A DNA stretch of 64,000 bases, from positions 30,723-94,722 of the forward strand of contig JAFUAB010000036.1 in NCBI GenBank assembly GCA_017460885.1. The letters run 5' to 3'. The stretch comes from Lachnospiraceae bacterium (GTDB taxonomy: Bacteria > Bacillota > Clostridia > Lachnospirales > Lachnospiraceae). The position numbers and the translations under genes were made by a program. The notes under the pieces are model-generated. The model saw only the letters and a program-made list of their open reading frames with translations, ran no database searches and was not told where the DNA came from. Shown here in pieces: positions 27,601-39,300 of the stretch. Position 1 is the stretch's first letter, and every line of letters begins with the position of its first letter.

Positions 27601-27865
27601 TATGGTAAAAGCTGCGGATGCGGGGTATTATGATGTCATACTCATGGATATCCAGATGCCTGTGATGAACGGTTATGAAGCGACGATGGCGATCAGGGCA
27701 TTGGATGACAGGAACAAAAGAGATATCCCCATCGTAGCCATGACCGCCAATGCCTTTGATGAGGATCGCAGGGATGCCGAGGAAGCGGGTATGAACGGAC
27801 ATATTGCCAAGCCCATAGACCGTGATAAACTGATCGAGGCTCTTAGAGCACTGCTGGATAAATGA
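24614..27865 (+). CDS. Amino-acid permease-like / histidine kinase / double receiver fusion protein
   Basis: A single 1083-residue polypeptide. Residues about 15-465 resemble an APC-superfamily amino acid/polyamine transporter (GCVIGWGSFVMPG in helix 1; about 12 helices). Two more helices follow (about 474-492 and 512-538). Then comes a HisKA domain with the phosphorylated His571 in SHDIRTPMNAIIGF, an ATPase domain (LNLVSNAIKYTPSGG, DTGIGM, GTGLGMAI), and two receiver domains with phospho-acceptors Asp863 (IIDWKMPD) and Asp1012 (LMDIQMP). No Hpt domain is present. The layout suggests a sensor that reads binding or transport of a solute, comparable in principle to CbrA, which uses a different transporter family. 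The output path is unknown; a free Hpt protein is encoded at 43895. Confidence 0.88.
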   Translation: MDQNTVTDQNTRYLSALSLWALAFGCVIGWGSFVMPGTTFLPDAGPVGTVCGVVVAGLMMLVVCSNYSYLSQKFPEAGGSYMYTRNILGEDHAFLAAWSLELAYISLFWANSTAFILMGRYILGDSLEWGFHYTVAEYDVYIGEVIVTIAIIWGVGLISCFAKRLANLLRKIFAIVLFVSVVILFFGVLFNTDGRMILTPAFSDNEPPGIQILNIAILAPWLFVGFETIAHSIPETRVTVGRSFRMGGLAILTGMMVYLMLTLTASSGAPAQYDGWMAYIQDIGIYKGVEGIPVFYNAGRAMGRWGIMLVGIAALSALSSSVLGFHRASSRILMIMAQGKLLPDYFAEVNKKGVPVRAGILILLVSTPIPFLGRTAVGWNADVSTLTVSIVYAYISICAFRTAEGEHKRRAQFLGICGVCTSIIVGFCLLVPNVFSENALAKESYFMLAVWSFAGILYYWCVFKRDTEHRFGHSTIMWLMMLFMLFFSVNVWARLHLEDRIEQIFGGNSEQVGSALMFSGLIQLIVLVIALIIMFSLFVTMLRREKELDSQIVQSEARNKAKTDFLSNMSHDIRTPMNAIIGFTDLALDNPGDREQVEEYLGKIKASSSHLLSLINDVLEMSRIESGKIELAEEEVNLSELLHNLNTIIIGQVEAKQQELYMDALRISNENILCDKLRLNQVLLNLVSNAIKYTPSGGKIMITVIQMEEARDGRAPFEIRVRDTGIGMTPEFAAKVFEAFERERNSTVSGIQGTGLGMAITRSIVDMMGGDITVKSEPGKGSEFIVSVTFTVIDGEKKDYRIPDLSGVRALVVDDDFAACDSVTNMLIDMGLEAEWTSSGREAVLKAGQASGRGKKYGVFIIDWKMPDMSGIEVARQIHDTLSDDTPILLMTAYDWPAIKDEAVRAGIMGFCNKPLFPSELHAALDRVIKCENTGTAADSGRSEDKKSGAAEPDTFKGCRLLMVDDVEINRQIAVMMLTMYGFEVEEAEDGNIAVDMVKAADAGYYDVILMDIQMPVMNGYEATMAIRALDDRNKRDIPIVAMTANAFDEDRRDAEEAGMNGHIAKPIDRDKLIEALRALLDK

Positions 27866-27922
27866 TATCAGAGGATGTCTTAGAGGTGTCAGAAGAAGTA
27901 TTGTTTTGCATGTAAGAATATA

Positions 27923-28372
27923 GTGGACAGTTCGGCTACCAAATGCTCTATCTGCGGCAAGCCTTTTATAGGTGCCATGAAGCTGCAGGGGATGAGCTCG
28001 GGTGACATTGCCGCCGTAAGAAACGAGCTGACGATCGATTCCGAACGTATAAGGGCATTCGAAATGTCAGACAGGACCGAAAAGAGAAGTGTTACCGAAC
28101 CGAACGGGGAGGCTGCCGGGGAACATAACGAAATGCCTGAAGCAGACAGCGTATCCTGGGTGGAAATCACTGGCGATCCATATGATCCCGATGAAACACC
28201 CAGATCCAAGGAATCCATATTTGAACCGATCCATGTGGAAACGGATCCTTCCGACGGATTGACCTTTGAAAACATCCGGCCGGAGACCGAAGAGGACAGA
28301 ATGATCGGAGCGGATGTGCAATGGCAGCCGGTGGTGGGACAATCAAGGGGCGACAATGAAGAACAGGAATAA
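27923..28372 (+). CDS. Small acidic protein with partial zinc-ribbon N-terminus (start uncertain)
   Basis: Function not recognised. The open frame runs from 27884 and begins RCQKKYCFACKNIVDSSATK, followed by CSICG: a CX2C-X13-CX2C pattern like a zinc ribbon. The remainder (about 125 residues) is hydrophilic and very acidic, with no domain I recognise. The only conventional start codon in the open part is GTG 27923, which cuts off the first cysteine pair and has no ribosome site. An in-frame ATG at 27875 is separated from the ribbon by a TAG codon at 27881-27883. The gene may therefore be damaged, start at a rare codon, or read through. It overlaps the EAL gene by 17 bases, so it is probably in the same operon. 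Confidence 0.55.
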   Translation: MDSSATKCSICGKPFIGAMKLQGMSSGDIAAVRNELTIDSERIRAFEMSDRTEKRSVTEPNGEAAGEHNEMPEADSVSWVEITGDPYDPDETPRSKESIFEPIHVETDPSDGLTFENIRPETEEDRMIGADVQWQPVVGQSRGDNEEQE

Positions 28373-29987
28373 GAAACATAAGGCATTTAATAAACTGAAT
28401 AAGTCCAATTTTGGCCTGGCTGTAACCATAATAGTCATAATAAGCACGGTGCTTACAGTGCTTGGATTGATGTTTACCGGGATCTTCCGCAGGCTGGAGA
28501 AGGAGATAGTGTCGGAGGGGGATCCTGACAGGTATATCAGACGGTGGATCATGGAAGGACCTCAGAGCAATATGACCGCTACGATCGCCGCTATGGCCCT
28601 GATCGTCGGGGTTTTGCTGCTGATCGTTTTTGTACTTATGCTGTGTTATCTTATATCCGGTATGGTCAGACGACACAGACTGACCAATGTATTCTTTATG
28701 GATGATGTGACGGGCAGCCGCAATTGGATGTGGTTTCAGATGCGCACGGATTCTATCCTTAAAAAAAACAGAAACTCGGGTATCAATTTCGCGATTCTGG
28801 ATGTGGTTTTTGTAAAGTACAGGAATTTCTGCGTCTGTCATTCCATCAGGGAGGGTGAGGGCGCTCTTCGGCGTATGGATGGCCTGATAAACAGCTTTCT
28901 TGGCAGAAATGAGTTATGCTCCCACTATGCATCCGCCAACTTTGCGGTCCTGATGAAATATGTCAATGAGAGCGAGCTTACGGATCGTATAAAGCTGATG
29001 ATCTCCGAACTGGAGAAGCTTGACAGTGTCCACAGGTTTTCATTCCATGTAGGCATAGAACTGCTGGGCGCGGGACAGGATAAAAGAGCCACGGTCAGGG
29101 CCAGAAGGATGCTTGACGTGGAGACGGAATACAATAATGCGTGTGCCGCCAGAGCAACACTTGAGGAAAGCGACGATTCGGGATACGCCTTTTTTGACCA
29201 GAAGCTTGTAGAGGAGCAGAAGTGGATCGATATAGTTCAGGAAAAACAGCAGTCCGCATTGGATAATGAGGAATTTGTGGTTTATTATCAGCCCAAATAC
29301 GACCCGCAGACAGATGAGTTAAGGGGCGCGGAGGCGCTTATCAGATGGGATTCTCCCGAATATGGCTTCAAGGGCCCCGGCACAATTATCCCGATATTCG
29401 AAAAGAACGGATTTATTACGGAGATAGACCATTATATGATCCGGCATGTGGCCAGGGATCAGAAGGCATGGCTCGATAAAGGCTACAGATGTGTTCCGGT
29501 TTCGGTAAATGTGTCCAGAGCGCATTTTATAGAGAGCGATCTGGCGGAACAGATCAGGGACATGATTGATGCTGAGGGCTGTCCCCACGACCTGGTGGAG
29601 ATAGAGCTTACCGAGAGTGCCTTCTTTGATGACAAGAATGCCCTGATCAACACCATCACCAAGCTTAAAGGATATGGCTTCGCGGTTTCCATGGATGATT
29701 TCGGTTCAGGGTATTCCTCGTTGAATTCACTTAAGGATCTGCCGCTGGATGTGCTCAAGCTGGATGCGGAGTTCTTCAGGGGTGATGCGGATGATGAGCG
29801 CCGCGAGATTGTGGTTTCCGAGGCTATCAGACTTGCCAAGAATCTGAACATGCGCACCGTTGCCGAGGGAGTGGAGGAGGAAGGCCAGGTCAGCTTTCTG
29901 GCAGCGCAGGGATGTGATATGATTCAGGGATATTATTACGCCAAGCCGATGCCCAAAAATGAATATGAGCAGAGAATCTCAAAATGA
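28356..29987 (+). CDS. Membrane protein with degenerate GGDEF and intact EAL domain (c-di-GMP phosphodiesterase)
   Basis: A 543-residue protein with two N-terminal membrane helices (about 17-45 and 72-98). A GGDEF-like domain follows (DDVTGSRN), whose signature position reads SANFA, so it cannot be a cyclase. The C-terminal EAL domain is complete: EAL from Glu326 (EALIRW), NVSRAHF, EIELTES, DDFGSGYSS, KLD, EGVE and QGYYYAKP. It should hydrolyse cyclic di-GMP at the inner membrane face. ATG 28356 follows AAGGGG and overlaps the end of the zinc-ribbon gene. A diguanylate cyclase lies two genes downstream, so opposing enzymes are encoded together. Confidence 0.92.
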   Translation: MKNRNKKHKAFNKLNKSNFGLAVTIIVIISTVLTVLGLMFTGIFRRLEKEIVSEGDPDRYIRRWIMEGPQSNMTATIAAMALIVGVLLLIVFVLMLCYLISGMVRRHRLTNVFFMDDVTGSRNWMWFQMRTDSILKKNRNSGINFAILDVVFVKYRNFCVCHSIREGEGALRRMDGLINSFLGRNELCSHYASANFAVLMKYVNESELTDRIKLMISELEKLDSVHRFSFHVGIELLGAGQDKRATVRARRMLDVETEYNNACAARATLEESDDSGYAFFDQKLVEEQKWIDIVQEKQQSALDNEEFVVYYQPKYDPQTDELRGAEALIRWDSPEYGFKGPGTIIPIFEKNGFITEIDHYMIRHVARDQKAWLDKGYRCVPVSVNVSRAHFIESDLAEQIRDMIDAEGCPHDLVEIELTESAFFDDKNALINTITKLKGYGFAVSMDDFGSGYSSLNSLKDLPLDVLKLDAEFFRGDADDERREIVVSEAIRLAKNLNMRTVAEGVEEEGQVSFLAAQGCDMIQGYYYAKPMPKNEYEQRISK

Positions 29988-31320
29988 TCCCCGTGAAAAA
30001 AAGATAAATATCCTGCTCCTGGCGGTGCTTTCGCTTTTCTTTTTCGGATTGTTTGCTGCATTCGGTACGCCGATATACAACGATTCCGATCAGTACATCA
30101 AAATGCATGTTCACAGGGAACCCGTGTATCCGCTGTTCCTTTTTTTGCTGAGAAGCATTATTCCGGACGGATATCTTACCGCGGCCTCTTTTCTGCAATC
30201 TGTTCTGTGTATTATCGCCTCTTACAGATTTGTCACATACGTTCGCGCTACATTCCGTCTGAACCTGCCGGCGACGGTTATCACGGCAGGACTTGTGACA
30301 GCACCCTATATCCTGACGCCGCTGTTTTCGAAGTATCATGTACAGATGTCGGTGGCAGTAATGAGCGAATCTCTGGCTCTGCCCCTTTATACTCTGTTTA
30401 TAGTACAGCTCCATAAGGCGGTTTCCGGCGGACAGCTGCATGATCTGATCTGCAGCCTGTTCCTTTCTCTGTTACTTACCCTCACCAGAACGCAGATGAT
30501 ATTTACATTTATCCTCTGGCTGATAGCAGCAGTGTATGTCAGCATCACGTTCAGAAGACTGGCCTGGATCGCCCTGTCCATCGTGCTGTTTCTGGGGGCA
30601 TTTGTGCTCAGGGATGTCGGGACGAGGGCATATAATTATGTCTTTAACGGCAGATATATAGACAGCGTCTACAGCCATATAAATCTGCTTGCCAATATAC
30701 TGTATGTGACGGACCGGGAGGATATAGATTCCATAGAGGATGAGGAACTTAAGGAAATAGCTTCCGAACTGTACTCAAGAGCCGACAGCGCCGGATATCT
30801 GTATACATACGCGGGAGACAGACTGACCGAAAGGGTGGTTTATCTCGAGGAGGTTCATGACAGGATCAAGTATGACTGTATAGAATACGGACTGAGAGAC
30901 ATTGTGGAGGAATCCACGGGAATACACGACTATATAGAATACAACAGGATAGGAGACGGATACGCCGGCGATCTGGTCGGGATACTTCTGCCGAAGGTTT
31001 TTGGCAGATGGTTTCCGGATGCGCTGCTTCTCGGGCTGAGGGGCGTGGTAAGAAACATAGCGGTGTGCCGTCTGCCTGCGTATATTTACGTATGTGTACT
31101 GTTTGCTCTTTGTGTATATATGACCATCAGGCTTTTTGCCGCGGACAAAAGGGATAAAGCGGCCTTATTTATGAGCATTGCCATTCTTGCGGTACTTGGG
31201 AATTCGTTCTCGACGGCGCTTGTCATAATGTGCCTTTCCAGATATATGATATACGGTTTTGCGGGATTTTACACGGGAATGCTGGTGTGTTATAATAAAT
31301 TTTCATGTATCCGTAAGTAA
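29959..31320 (+). CDS. Multi-pass membrane protein of unknown function
   Basis: A 453-residue protein with about ten hydrophobic helices and an extracytoplasmic-looking hydrophilic stretch of about 130 residues (about 230-360). Near the first helix it has NDSDQY and HREPVYPLFLFLL; an acidic pair after helix 1 plus this layout recalls membrane glycosyltransferases of the GT-C type, but the similarity is too weak to name it. It starts inside the EAL gene (28-base overlap; ATG 29959 or 29965) and is followed 16 bases later by the diguanylate cyclase, so it is probably controlled or used with the c-di-GMP genes, for example in exopolysaccharide or envelope synthesis. That is inference. Confidence 0.6.
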   Translation: MNMSRESQNDPREKKINILLLAVLSLFFFGLFAAFGTPIYNDSDQYIKMHVHREPVYPLFLFLLRSIIPDGYLTAASFLQSVLCIIASYRFVTYVRATFRLNLPATVITAGLVTAPYILTPLFSKYHVQMSVAVMSESLALPLYTLFIVQLHKAVSGGQLHDLICSLFLSLLLTLTRTQMIFTFILWLIAAVYVSITFRRLAWIALSIVLFLGAFVLRDVGTRAYNYVFNGRYIDSVYSHINLLANILYVTDREDIDSIEDEELKEIASELYSRADSAGYLYTYAGDRLTERVVYLEEVHDRIKYDCIEYGLRDIVEESTGIHDYIEYNRIGDGYAGDLVGILLPKVFGRWFPDALLLGLRGVVRNIAVCRLPAYIYVCVLFALCVYMTIRLFAADKRDKAALFMSIAILAVLGNSFSTALVIMCLSRYMIYGFAGFYTGMLVCYNKFSCIRK

Positions 31321-31336
31321 AGAAGGTCTATTCAAA

Positions 31337-33897
<2,561 letters not shown>

Positions 33898-33913
33898 TTT
33901 AAGTCTTTTTGGG

Positions 33914-33947
33914 AAGTCTCACCCGGTATTTCCGGGTGAGACTTTTT
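33914..33947 (+). terminator. Rho-independent terminator of eno
   Basis: A perfect 13-bp stem (AAGTCTCACCCGG at 33914-33926 with its complement at 33932-33944), loop TATTT, and a T-run ending at 33947. Confidence 0.9.
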
Positions 33948-33964
33948 GAGGTAAATCGGAAATT

Positions 33965-34489
33965 ATGAAAAAGATAGAAGATTACGTAAGAACTGTACCT
34001 GATTTTCCGGAGCCGGGTGTAATGTTCAGGGATATCACCACGGTTCTCCAGGACGCTGACGGATTTCACCTTGCCATAGATGAGCTTAATAAGCTTCTGG
34101 AGGATCTGGAATTTGACGTGATAGTGGGTGCGGAATCCAGAGGTTTTATACTGGGGGCCCCGCTTGCCTATGAGCAGCATAAGCCCTTTATCCTGATCAG
34201 AAAGAAGGGCAAGCTTCCCTTTGAAACGGTTTCACAGGATTATGAGCTTGAATACGGCAAGGCTTCCATAGAGATGCATAAGGATGCTATAGTTCCGGGA
34301 CAGAGAGCTGTGATCGTTGATGATCTGATCGCCACCGGCGGCACCCTGGAGGCTTCGGCAAAGCTTGTTGAGAGTCTGGGGGGAAAGGTTGTCAGGATCA
34401 TATGTCTGATGGAACTTGCCGGACTGAATGGCCGCGATAAACTGGCAGGATATGATGTGAAGAGCGTTATAACCTACGAAGGTAAATGA
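33965..34489 (+). CDS. apt: Adenine phosphoribosyltransferase
   Basis: Purine salvage enzyme that joins adenine with PRPP to give AMP. The 174-residue protein has the Apt-specific N-terminal VRTVPDFPEPGVMFRDITT, the ESRGF loop and the PRPP-binding motif VIVDDLIATGGTLEA. It lies just downstream of the eno terminator, and a purine permease gene follows within 33 bases, so uptake and salvage are probably encoded together. In many Clostridia apt sits before relA; here it is elsewhere. Confidence 0.96.
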   Translation: MKKIEDYVRTVPDFPEPGVMFRDITTVLQDADGFHLAIDELNKLLEDLEFDVIVGAESRGFILGAPLAYEQHKPFILIRKKGKLPFETVSQDYELEYGKASIEMHKDAIVPGQRAVIVDDLIATGGTLEASAKLVESLGGKVVRIICLMELAGLNGRDKLAGYDVKSVITYEGK

Positions 34490-34522
34490 TTTATCCTCGT
34501 GGTACACAAGAAGGAGGAAGAG

Positions 34523-35944
34523 ATGGAAAAATTCTTTAAACTGGGTGAAAACAGGACCACAGTCAAAACAGAAGTGCTTGCCGGTCTTACCACTTTCATG
34601 ACTATGGCCTACATTATCGCGTTGAACCCCAATCTGCTGACAGGATTTGATGTAGGAAGTCCGCTTTGGAACGGTGTTTTCATGGCTACATGTCTGGCCA
34701 GTGCAATAGGTACCTGCTGCATGGGTCTGCTGGCCAATAAGCCCTTCGCCATGGCTCCCGGAATGGGACTTAACTCATTTTTTGCGCTGGTTGTGGCAAA
34801 TGTGGCTGCCATTACCGGGCTTGGTTATGTCGGATCCTTCCAGGCCGCGCTCTGTGTGGTTCTGTTAGAGGGTATACTGTTTATTATCCTGTCTGTATTT
34901 AATGTACGCGAGAAGATCGTACAGGCTATACCGCACAGCATCAGAATGGGCATCTCTCCGGCGATCGGAATCATGCTCCTTAACATAGGCTTCGGCTCCA
35001 ATGTGGGTGTGTATGATGAATCCGGAAATGCCAACTATATCATGAGAGACTTCTTCGGAGCTCTGACACCCAAGCTGGTCAAGGATTCGATGGGCGGCAG
35101 CTACAGCACGATGATACTTACCGTTATCACCGTATTTGTTGGCCTGTTTGCGATCGTTATCCTGGCTCACAAGGGCTTTAAGGCAGCAGTGCTCCTTGGA
35201 ATGCTGATCGCTTCGGTAGTTTACTGGATCGGAGAGGCCGTCTTCCTTGGTATCAATCCGTTTGCTTCGCTTGCGACCGCTTCATTTGTTCCGCCGTTTG
35301 GCGATATGGCAGCAACCACTCTGTTCAAGCTTAACTTCCAGGCGTTCATGCAGCTGGGCTTTACCACGATAGTAACACTTATCATAACCTTCTGCATCAT
35401 CGATATGTTTGATACTATAGGAACGCTGGTAGGTACAGCCAACAGAGCCGGAATGCTCGATAAGGACGGCAATATGCCTCAGATGAAGGAAGCACTTGTT
35501 TCGGATGCTGTGGGTACCGTGGTCGGCTCTCTGACAGGTACATCTACCATTACAACCTTCATCGAGTCCGCATCCGGTGTAGAGGCAGGCGGACGTACAG
35601 GACTCACGGCGATCACTACCGGAATCTGCTTCCTGCTGTGCATCTTCCTGGCACCGATAGCCGGAATCATTCCCGCGGCCGCAACATCATCCGCGCTTGT
35701 ATATGTAGGTATCCTAATGCTTTCGGGTCTTAAGCACATTGATTTTGATGATATCACTCAGACTGTTCCGGTTTTCATCATGCTGATCGCAATGCCCATC
35801 TCGGGATCTATCGGACACGGTATCGGACTTGCACTTATCAGCTATGTTGTCATCAAGCTGTTTACGGGAGAAAAGAAGGATATTTCTGTACTGACTTATG
35901 TGCTGGCGGCAATATTCCTGATCAAGTTCTTCGCTGCATTCTAA
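34523..35944 (+). CDS. NCS2/AzgA-type purine (guanine/hypoxanthine/adenine) permease
   Basis: A 473-residue polytopic transporter, about 12-14 helices, of the AzgA-like branch of the NCS2 family. Typical signatures are EVLAGLTTFMTMAYIIALNP near the start, ANKPFAMAPGMGLNSFFA, DMFDTIGTLVGTANRAG and TSTITTFIESASGVEAGGRT. It brings nucleobases in with protons and pairs with apt upstream. ATG 34523 has AAGGAGG five bases before it. The stop codon is part of a 14-bp hairpin. Which base is preferred cannot be read from sequence. Confidence 0.93.
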   Translation: MEKFFKLGENRTTVKTEVLAGLTTFMTMAYIIALNPNLLTGFDVGSPLWNGVFMATCLASAIGTCCMGLLANKPFAMAPGMGLNSFFALVVANVAAITGLGYVGSFQAALCVVLLEGILFIILSVFNVREKIVQAIPHSIRMGISPAIGIMLLNIGFGSNVGVYDESGNANYIMRDFFGALTPKLVKDSMGGSYSTMILTVITVFVGLFAIVILAHKGFKAAVLLGMLIASVVYWIGEAVFLGINPFASLATASFVPPFGDMAATTLFKLNFQAFMQLGFTTIVTLIITFCIIDMFDTIGTLVGTANRAGMLDKDGNMPQMKEALVSDAVGTVVGSLTGTSTITTFIESASGVEAGGRTGLTAITTGICFLLCIFLAPIAGIIPAAATSSALVYVGILMLSGLKHIDFDDITQTVPVFIMLIAMPISGSIGHGIGLALISYVVIKLFTGEKKDISVLTYVLAAIFLIKFFAAF

Positions 35945-35974
35945 GGAAAGACTGATTAATTCAGTCTTTCCTTA
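35942..35974. repeat. Perfect 14-bp hairpin at the permease stop codon
   Basis: TAAGGAAAGACTGA (35942-35955), loop TTAAT, and its exact complement at 35961-35974. It includes the TAA stop. No T-run follows, but the arm ends in CTTTCCTTA; it may act as a weak or bidirectional terminator. Confidence 0.6.
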
Positions 35975-36395
35975 GAGCTCCGCATGGATGCGCACGGATT
36001 TTCAGTGGAAATTGATGCTTCGCATCGAAAATCCGGCGCGGGAAACGCTTTAATCAGCGTTTCCCTAAGGACAGGCCGATGTCCGGCATTTCCCTTAAGC
36101 TCAGCGTAGATGACGCGGATCGGCAGAGGAAAAGAATCAGGCAACAATTATAACAATAGTTATGATCACATCATATCGGGGTCGCGACACGGCCCAGATA
36201 TTTAATAGTAAACGAATTTAGTAATTGCCGTATGGCGAGCCATAATGCTTGAATTTATGGCAGTTATGGCTCGGCAAAGTGCAATTACTTAATTCGTTTA
36301 CTATATGTACACGGATGCACGGGAAGTATATGGTATTAGCCGAAATGCCGTACCTTATAGGTATTTCGAAGTCTCAGAACGGAGGATGATCTCTT
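35945..36395. other. 451-base non-coding stretch dense in palindromes
   Basis: No gene is supported here. In order it holds: the rest of the 35942-35974 hairpin; CGCAT/ATGCG (35991 region); a nested hairpin 35995-36035 with outer arms CGGATTTTC/GAAAATCCG and inner arms GATGC/GCATC; a 10-bp hairpin 36040-36065 (GGGAAACGCT/AGCGTTTCCC); GGACA/TGTCC near 36068-36083; an AT-rich segment; the MITE-like copy at 36205-36304; and about 90 bases leading to the beta-galactosidase gene. No convincing -35/-10 pair was found. Confidence 0.7.
36205..36304 (+). mobile_element. MITE-like inverted-repeat element, copy A
   Basis: 100 bp, non-coding. Terminal inverted repeats of about 24 bp (left end ATAGTAAACGAATTTAGTAA; the right end is its complement with one mismatch), internal inverted segments GAGCCATAA/TTATGGCTC. 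It differs from the copy at 50515 by one base. A TA dinucleotide lies at both inner ends (TA-GTAAAC ... GTTTAC-TA), as expected for IS630/mariner-type target duplication. The element ends 92 bases before the beta-galactosidase start. Confidence 0.75.
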
Positions 36396-39300
36396 ATGGA
36401 TAATGAATCGCGGGTTTTGCTGAACAGTGACTGGTATTTCAGACTGGAGGAGAGGGAGAGCTTTTCGAATCCCGATGAGCTGCCGTCAGATGGCTGGATG
36501 AGTGTTACATTGCCTCATGACTGGCTGATAAGAGATACGGATAACCTCTATAAGGACGGACTCGGCATTTATAAAAGGCGTATTGTCCGTGAAGCTTCTG
36601 GCGGATCCGGACAGTGCTGCTTCGTCATTTTTGACGGGGTATATATGAACTCAACGTATTTCCTGAACGGTGTAAAGATCGGAGAGTGGAAATACGGTTA
36701 TTCCCAGTACGTGCTGGAGCTTACCGGTCACCTGAAGGAAGGTGAAAATGAGCTGGTAGTGTTTGTTGATCACCGGTCTCCGAATTCCAGATGGTATTCC
36801 GGAGCCGGTATCTACAGGAACGTATGGATGAAAACCACTCCGGCGGTCTATATTCCCGAGAACGGGATTTATGTGCATTCGGAGCCGGATGGGGACGGGT
36901 ATTTGCTTAAGTGTGATGTTGAGATCGAAGGATTTGCAGATCATCATGCTGCGGGATATCGCACCGGAGAGGGCATTGGCTTGTCCACGGATGAGGCTGC
37001 GGCTTTCCGGGACGATTGCCATTGTACCATCACGTTAAAGAATGCTGCGGCGAAGCATGACGGTATGGGAGAGGAACGTGAATCCGCAATTGGTGAGAAG
37101 TGTGTTTCCGACTTGTCAGAGTCTTCTACAGGCAGTAAATGTTCCTTTTCCATGTATGTCAGTGATCCCCGTTTGTGGGATATAGAAGATCCTTATCTTT
37201 ATGAACTTACGGTAAGGCTCGACACTCCGATGGGTACTCAGATCGAGACTGTACCTCTGGGGTTTCGTAATTTTGAATTTACCACCGATAAGGGTTTTTT
37301 CATAAACGGCAGACATATCAAGCTGAACGGAGTCTGTGAGCATCATGACCTGGGTCTTTTGGGGGCGGAATTCAACAGATCCGCTATGAGGCGCAAATTT
37401 GAGATCCTTAAAGATATGGGAGTAAACGCTATCCGCGGTACCCACAATATGATGGCTCCGGGTTTCGTGGAGCTGTGCGACGAGATGGGACTGTTGTATA
37501 TCTCCGAAGCCTTCGATATGTGGGATCATCCAAAGACCGATTATGATTATGCCGGATTTTTTGATGAATGGCATGAGAGGGATGTGGCCAGCTGGGTAAG
37601 GCGCGACCGCAACCATCCCTGTCTGATCATGTGGAGCATAGGCAACGAGATAGGTGATATCCATAATTATGAGAAGGAGGGGCAGGCAAGGACACGTGAG
37701 CTGATGGAGCTTGTCCGGTCGCATGACTATATGGGAAACGGACGCGTGACACAGGGCTCCAATTATATGCCCTGGGAAAACGCTCAGAAATGCGCGGATA
37801 TACTGAAGGTAGCGGGCTACAACTATGCCGAAAAGTATTATAAAAAGCATCATGAGGAGCATCCCGACTGGGTAATATACGGCTCGGAAACCTCCTCAAT
37901 AGCCCAAAGCCGCGGTATATATCATTTCCCTCTGTCTGTACCGACACTCGGTGATGATGACGAGCAGTGCTCGGCCCTGGGCAACAATCCCACCAGCTGG
38001 GGAGCCAAAAGCTTCGAGGAATGTGCGGGACTCGACCGTGACATGGAGTTCAGTCTCGGTCAGTTCCTCTGGTCCGGATTTGATTATATCGGTGAACCGA
38101 CTCCCTATCATACACGCAGCTGTTATCTTGGGCAGATCGATACGGCCGGATTTCCCAAGGATGCATATTATTTCTGGAAATCTGTATGGACGGATCCGGA
38201 TAAGGAGCCGTTTGTCCATATTTTCCCATATTGGGATTTCAATGAAGGCCAGCTCATAGATGTCAGAGTGGTGTCAAATCTTGATGAGGTTGAGCTGTTC
38301 TTAAACGGCAGCAGCCTCGGCAGACAGACTTTGGATCACAGACCGGGGTCAGGCCTGCATATGATCGCCGATTACAGCCTCGCATATGAAAAGGGGGAAC
38401 TGACTGCCCGGGGATATAAGAGTGGTGAAGAAATGCCTATGGCAGAATGTGTAAGAAGAAGCTTCGGGGACACAGATCATCTGAAGATCACGAGATACGT
38501 ATTTACATCCGGCGTGGAGAACGATCCGGATGAGATCGCCTTCTTTGAAATATCGGCAGAGGATAAGGACGGTAATCCCGTAGAGAATGCCTGCGACCGC
38601 ATCAGGGTGTGCGCAGAGGGCGGTACCCTGATCGGGCTGGACAACGGCGACAGTACCGATCCCGACGGCTACAGGACAGATTGCAGGAGGCTGTTTATGG
38701 GTAGGCTGCTGGCAGCGGTAAAGCCCGACGGAGATCCCGGGGATGCTTCGATAGATGCGGTTATTGTCGGAGGCGTACCGGAACCGCGCAGGATAGAGCT
38801 GGTCTGCAATGAGTCTCATGTGCTGGATAAGGAGCATACGGAAGCTAAGATAACGGCCGTTTTGCATCCGGCCTGCGCTGATACGGATATTACGTTTCGG
38901 GTGACGGATAATGCGGGAAACGGTACGCATTTGGCAGAACTAAAGGATACAGCCCCAAAAGAAACAACCGTTATTGCAAAAGGAGACGGCCGTATCCGGG
39001 TACGCGCGACCGCAGGCAGTAAGGATCAGCCGGTGAGGATCATCTCGGAGATAGAATTTGACATACAGGGACTGGGAGCCGCATACTTTGATCCCTACAG
39101 CTTTATCTCCGGCGGTGCTTTCTCGTCATATATCGGGGAGGTTTCCAGCGGTAACGACAAGGGTGTGGCCACAGCCAGAGGCGCACGAACTGTAGTAACA
39201 TACGAGGGGATCGATTTCGGAAGGTTCGGCTCGGACAGACTGACCATACCGATCTTTTCGCTGGATATGGATCAGGTGCCTCTTAAGATATGGAGTGGAA

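Noticed and set aside
33898-34522. Purine riboswitch upstream of apt or the purine permease
   Set aside because: The upstream gaps are only 67 and 33 bases; the first holds just the eno terminator and a short leader, and no purine aptamer core was found.
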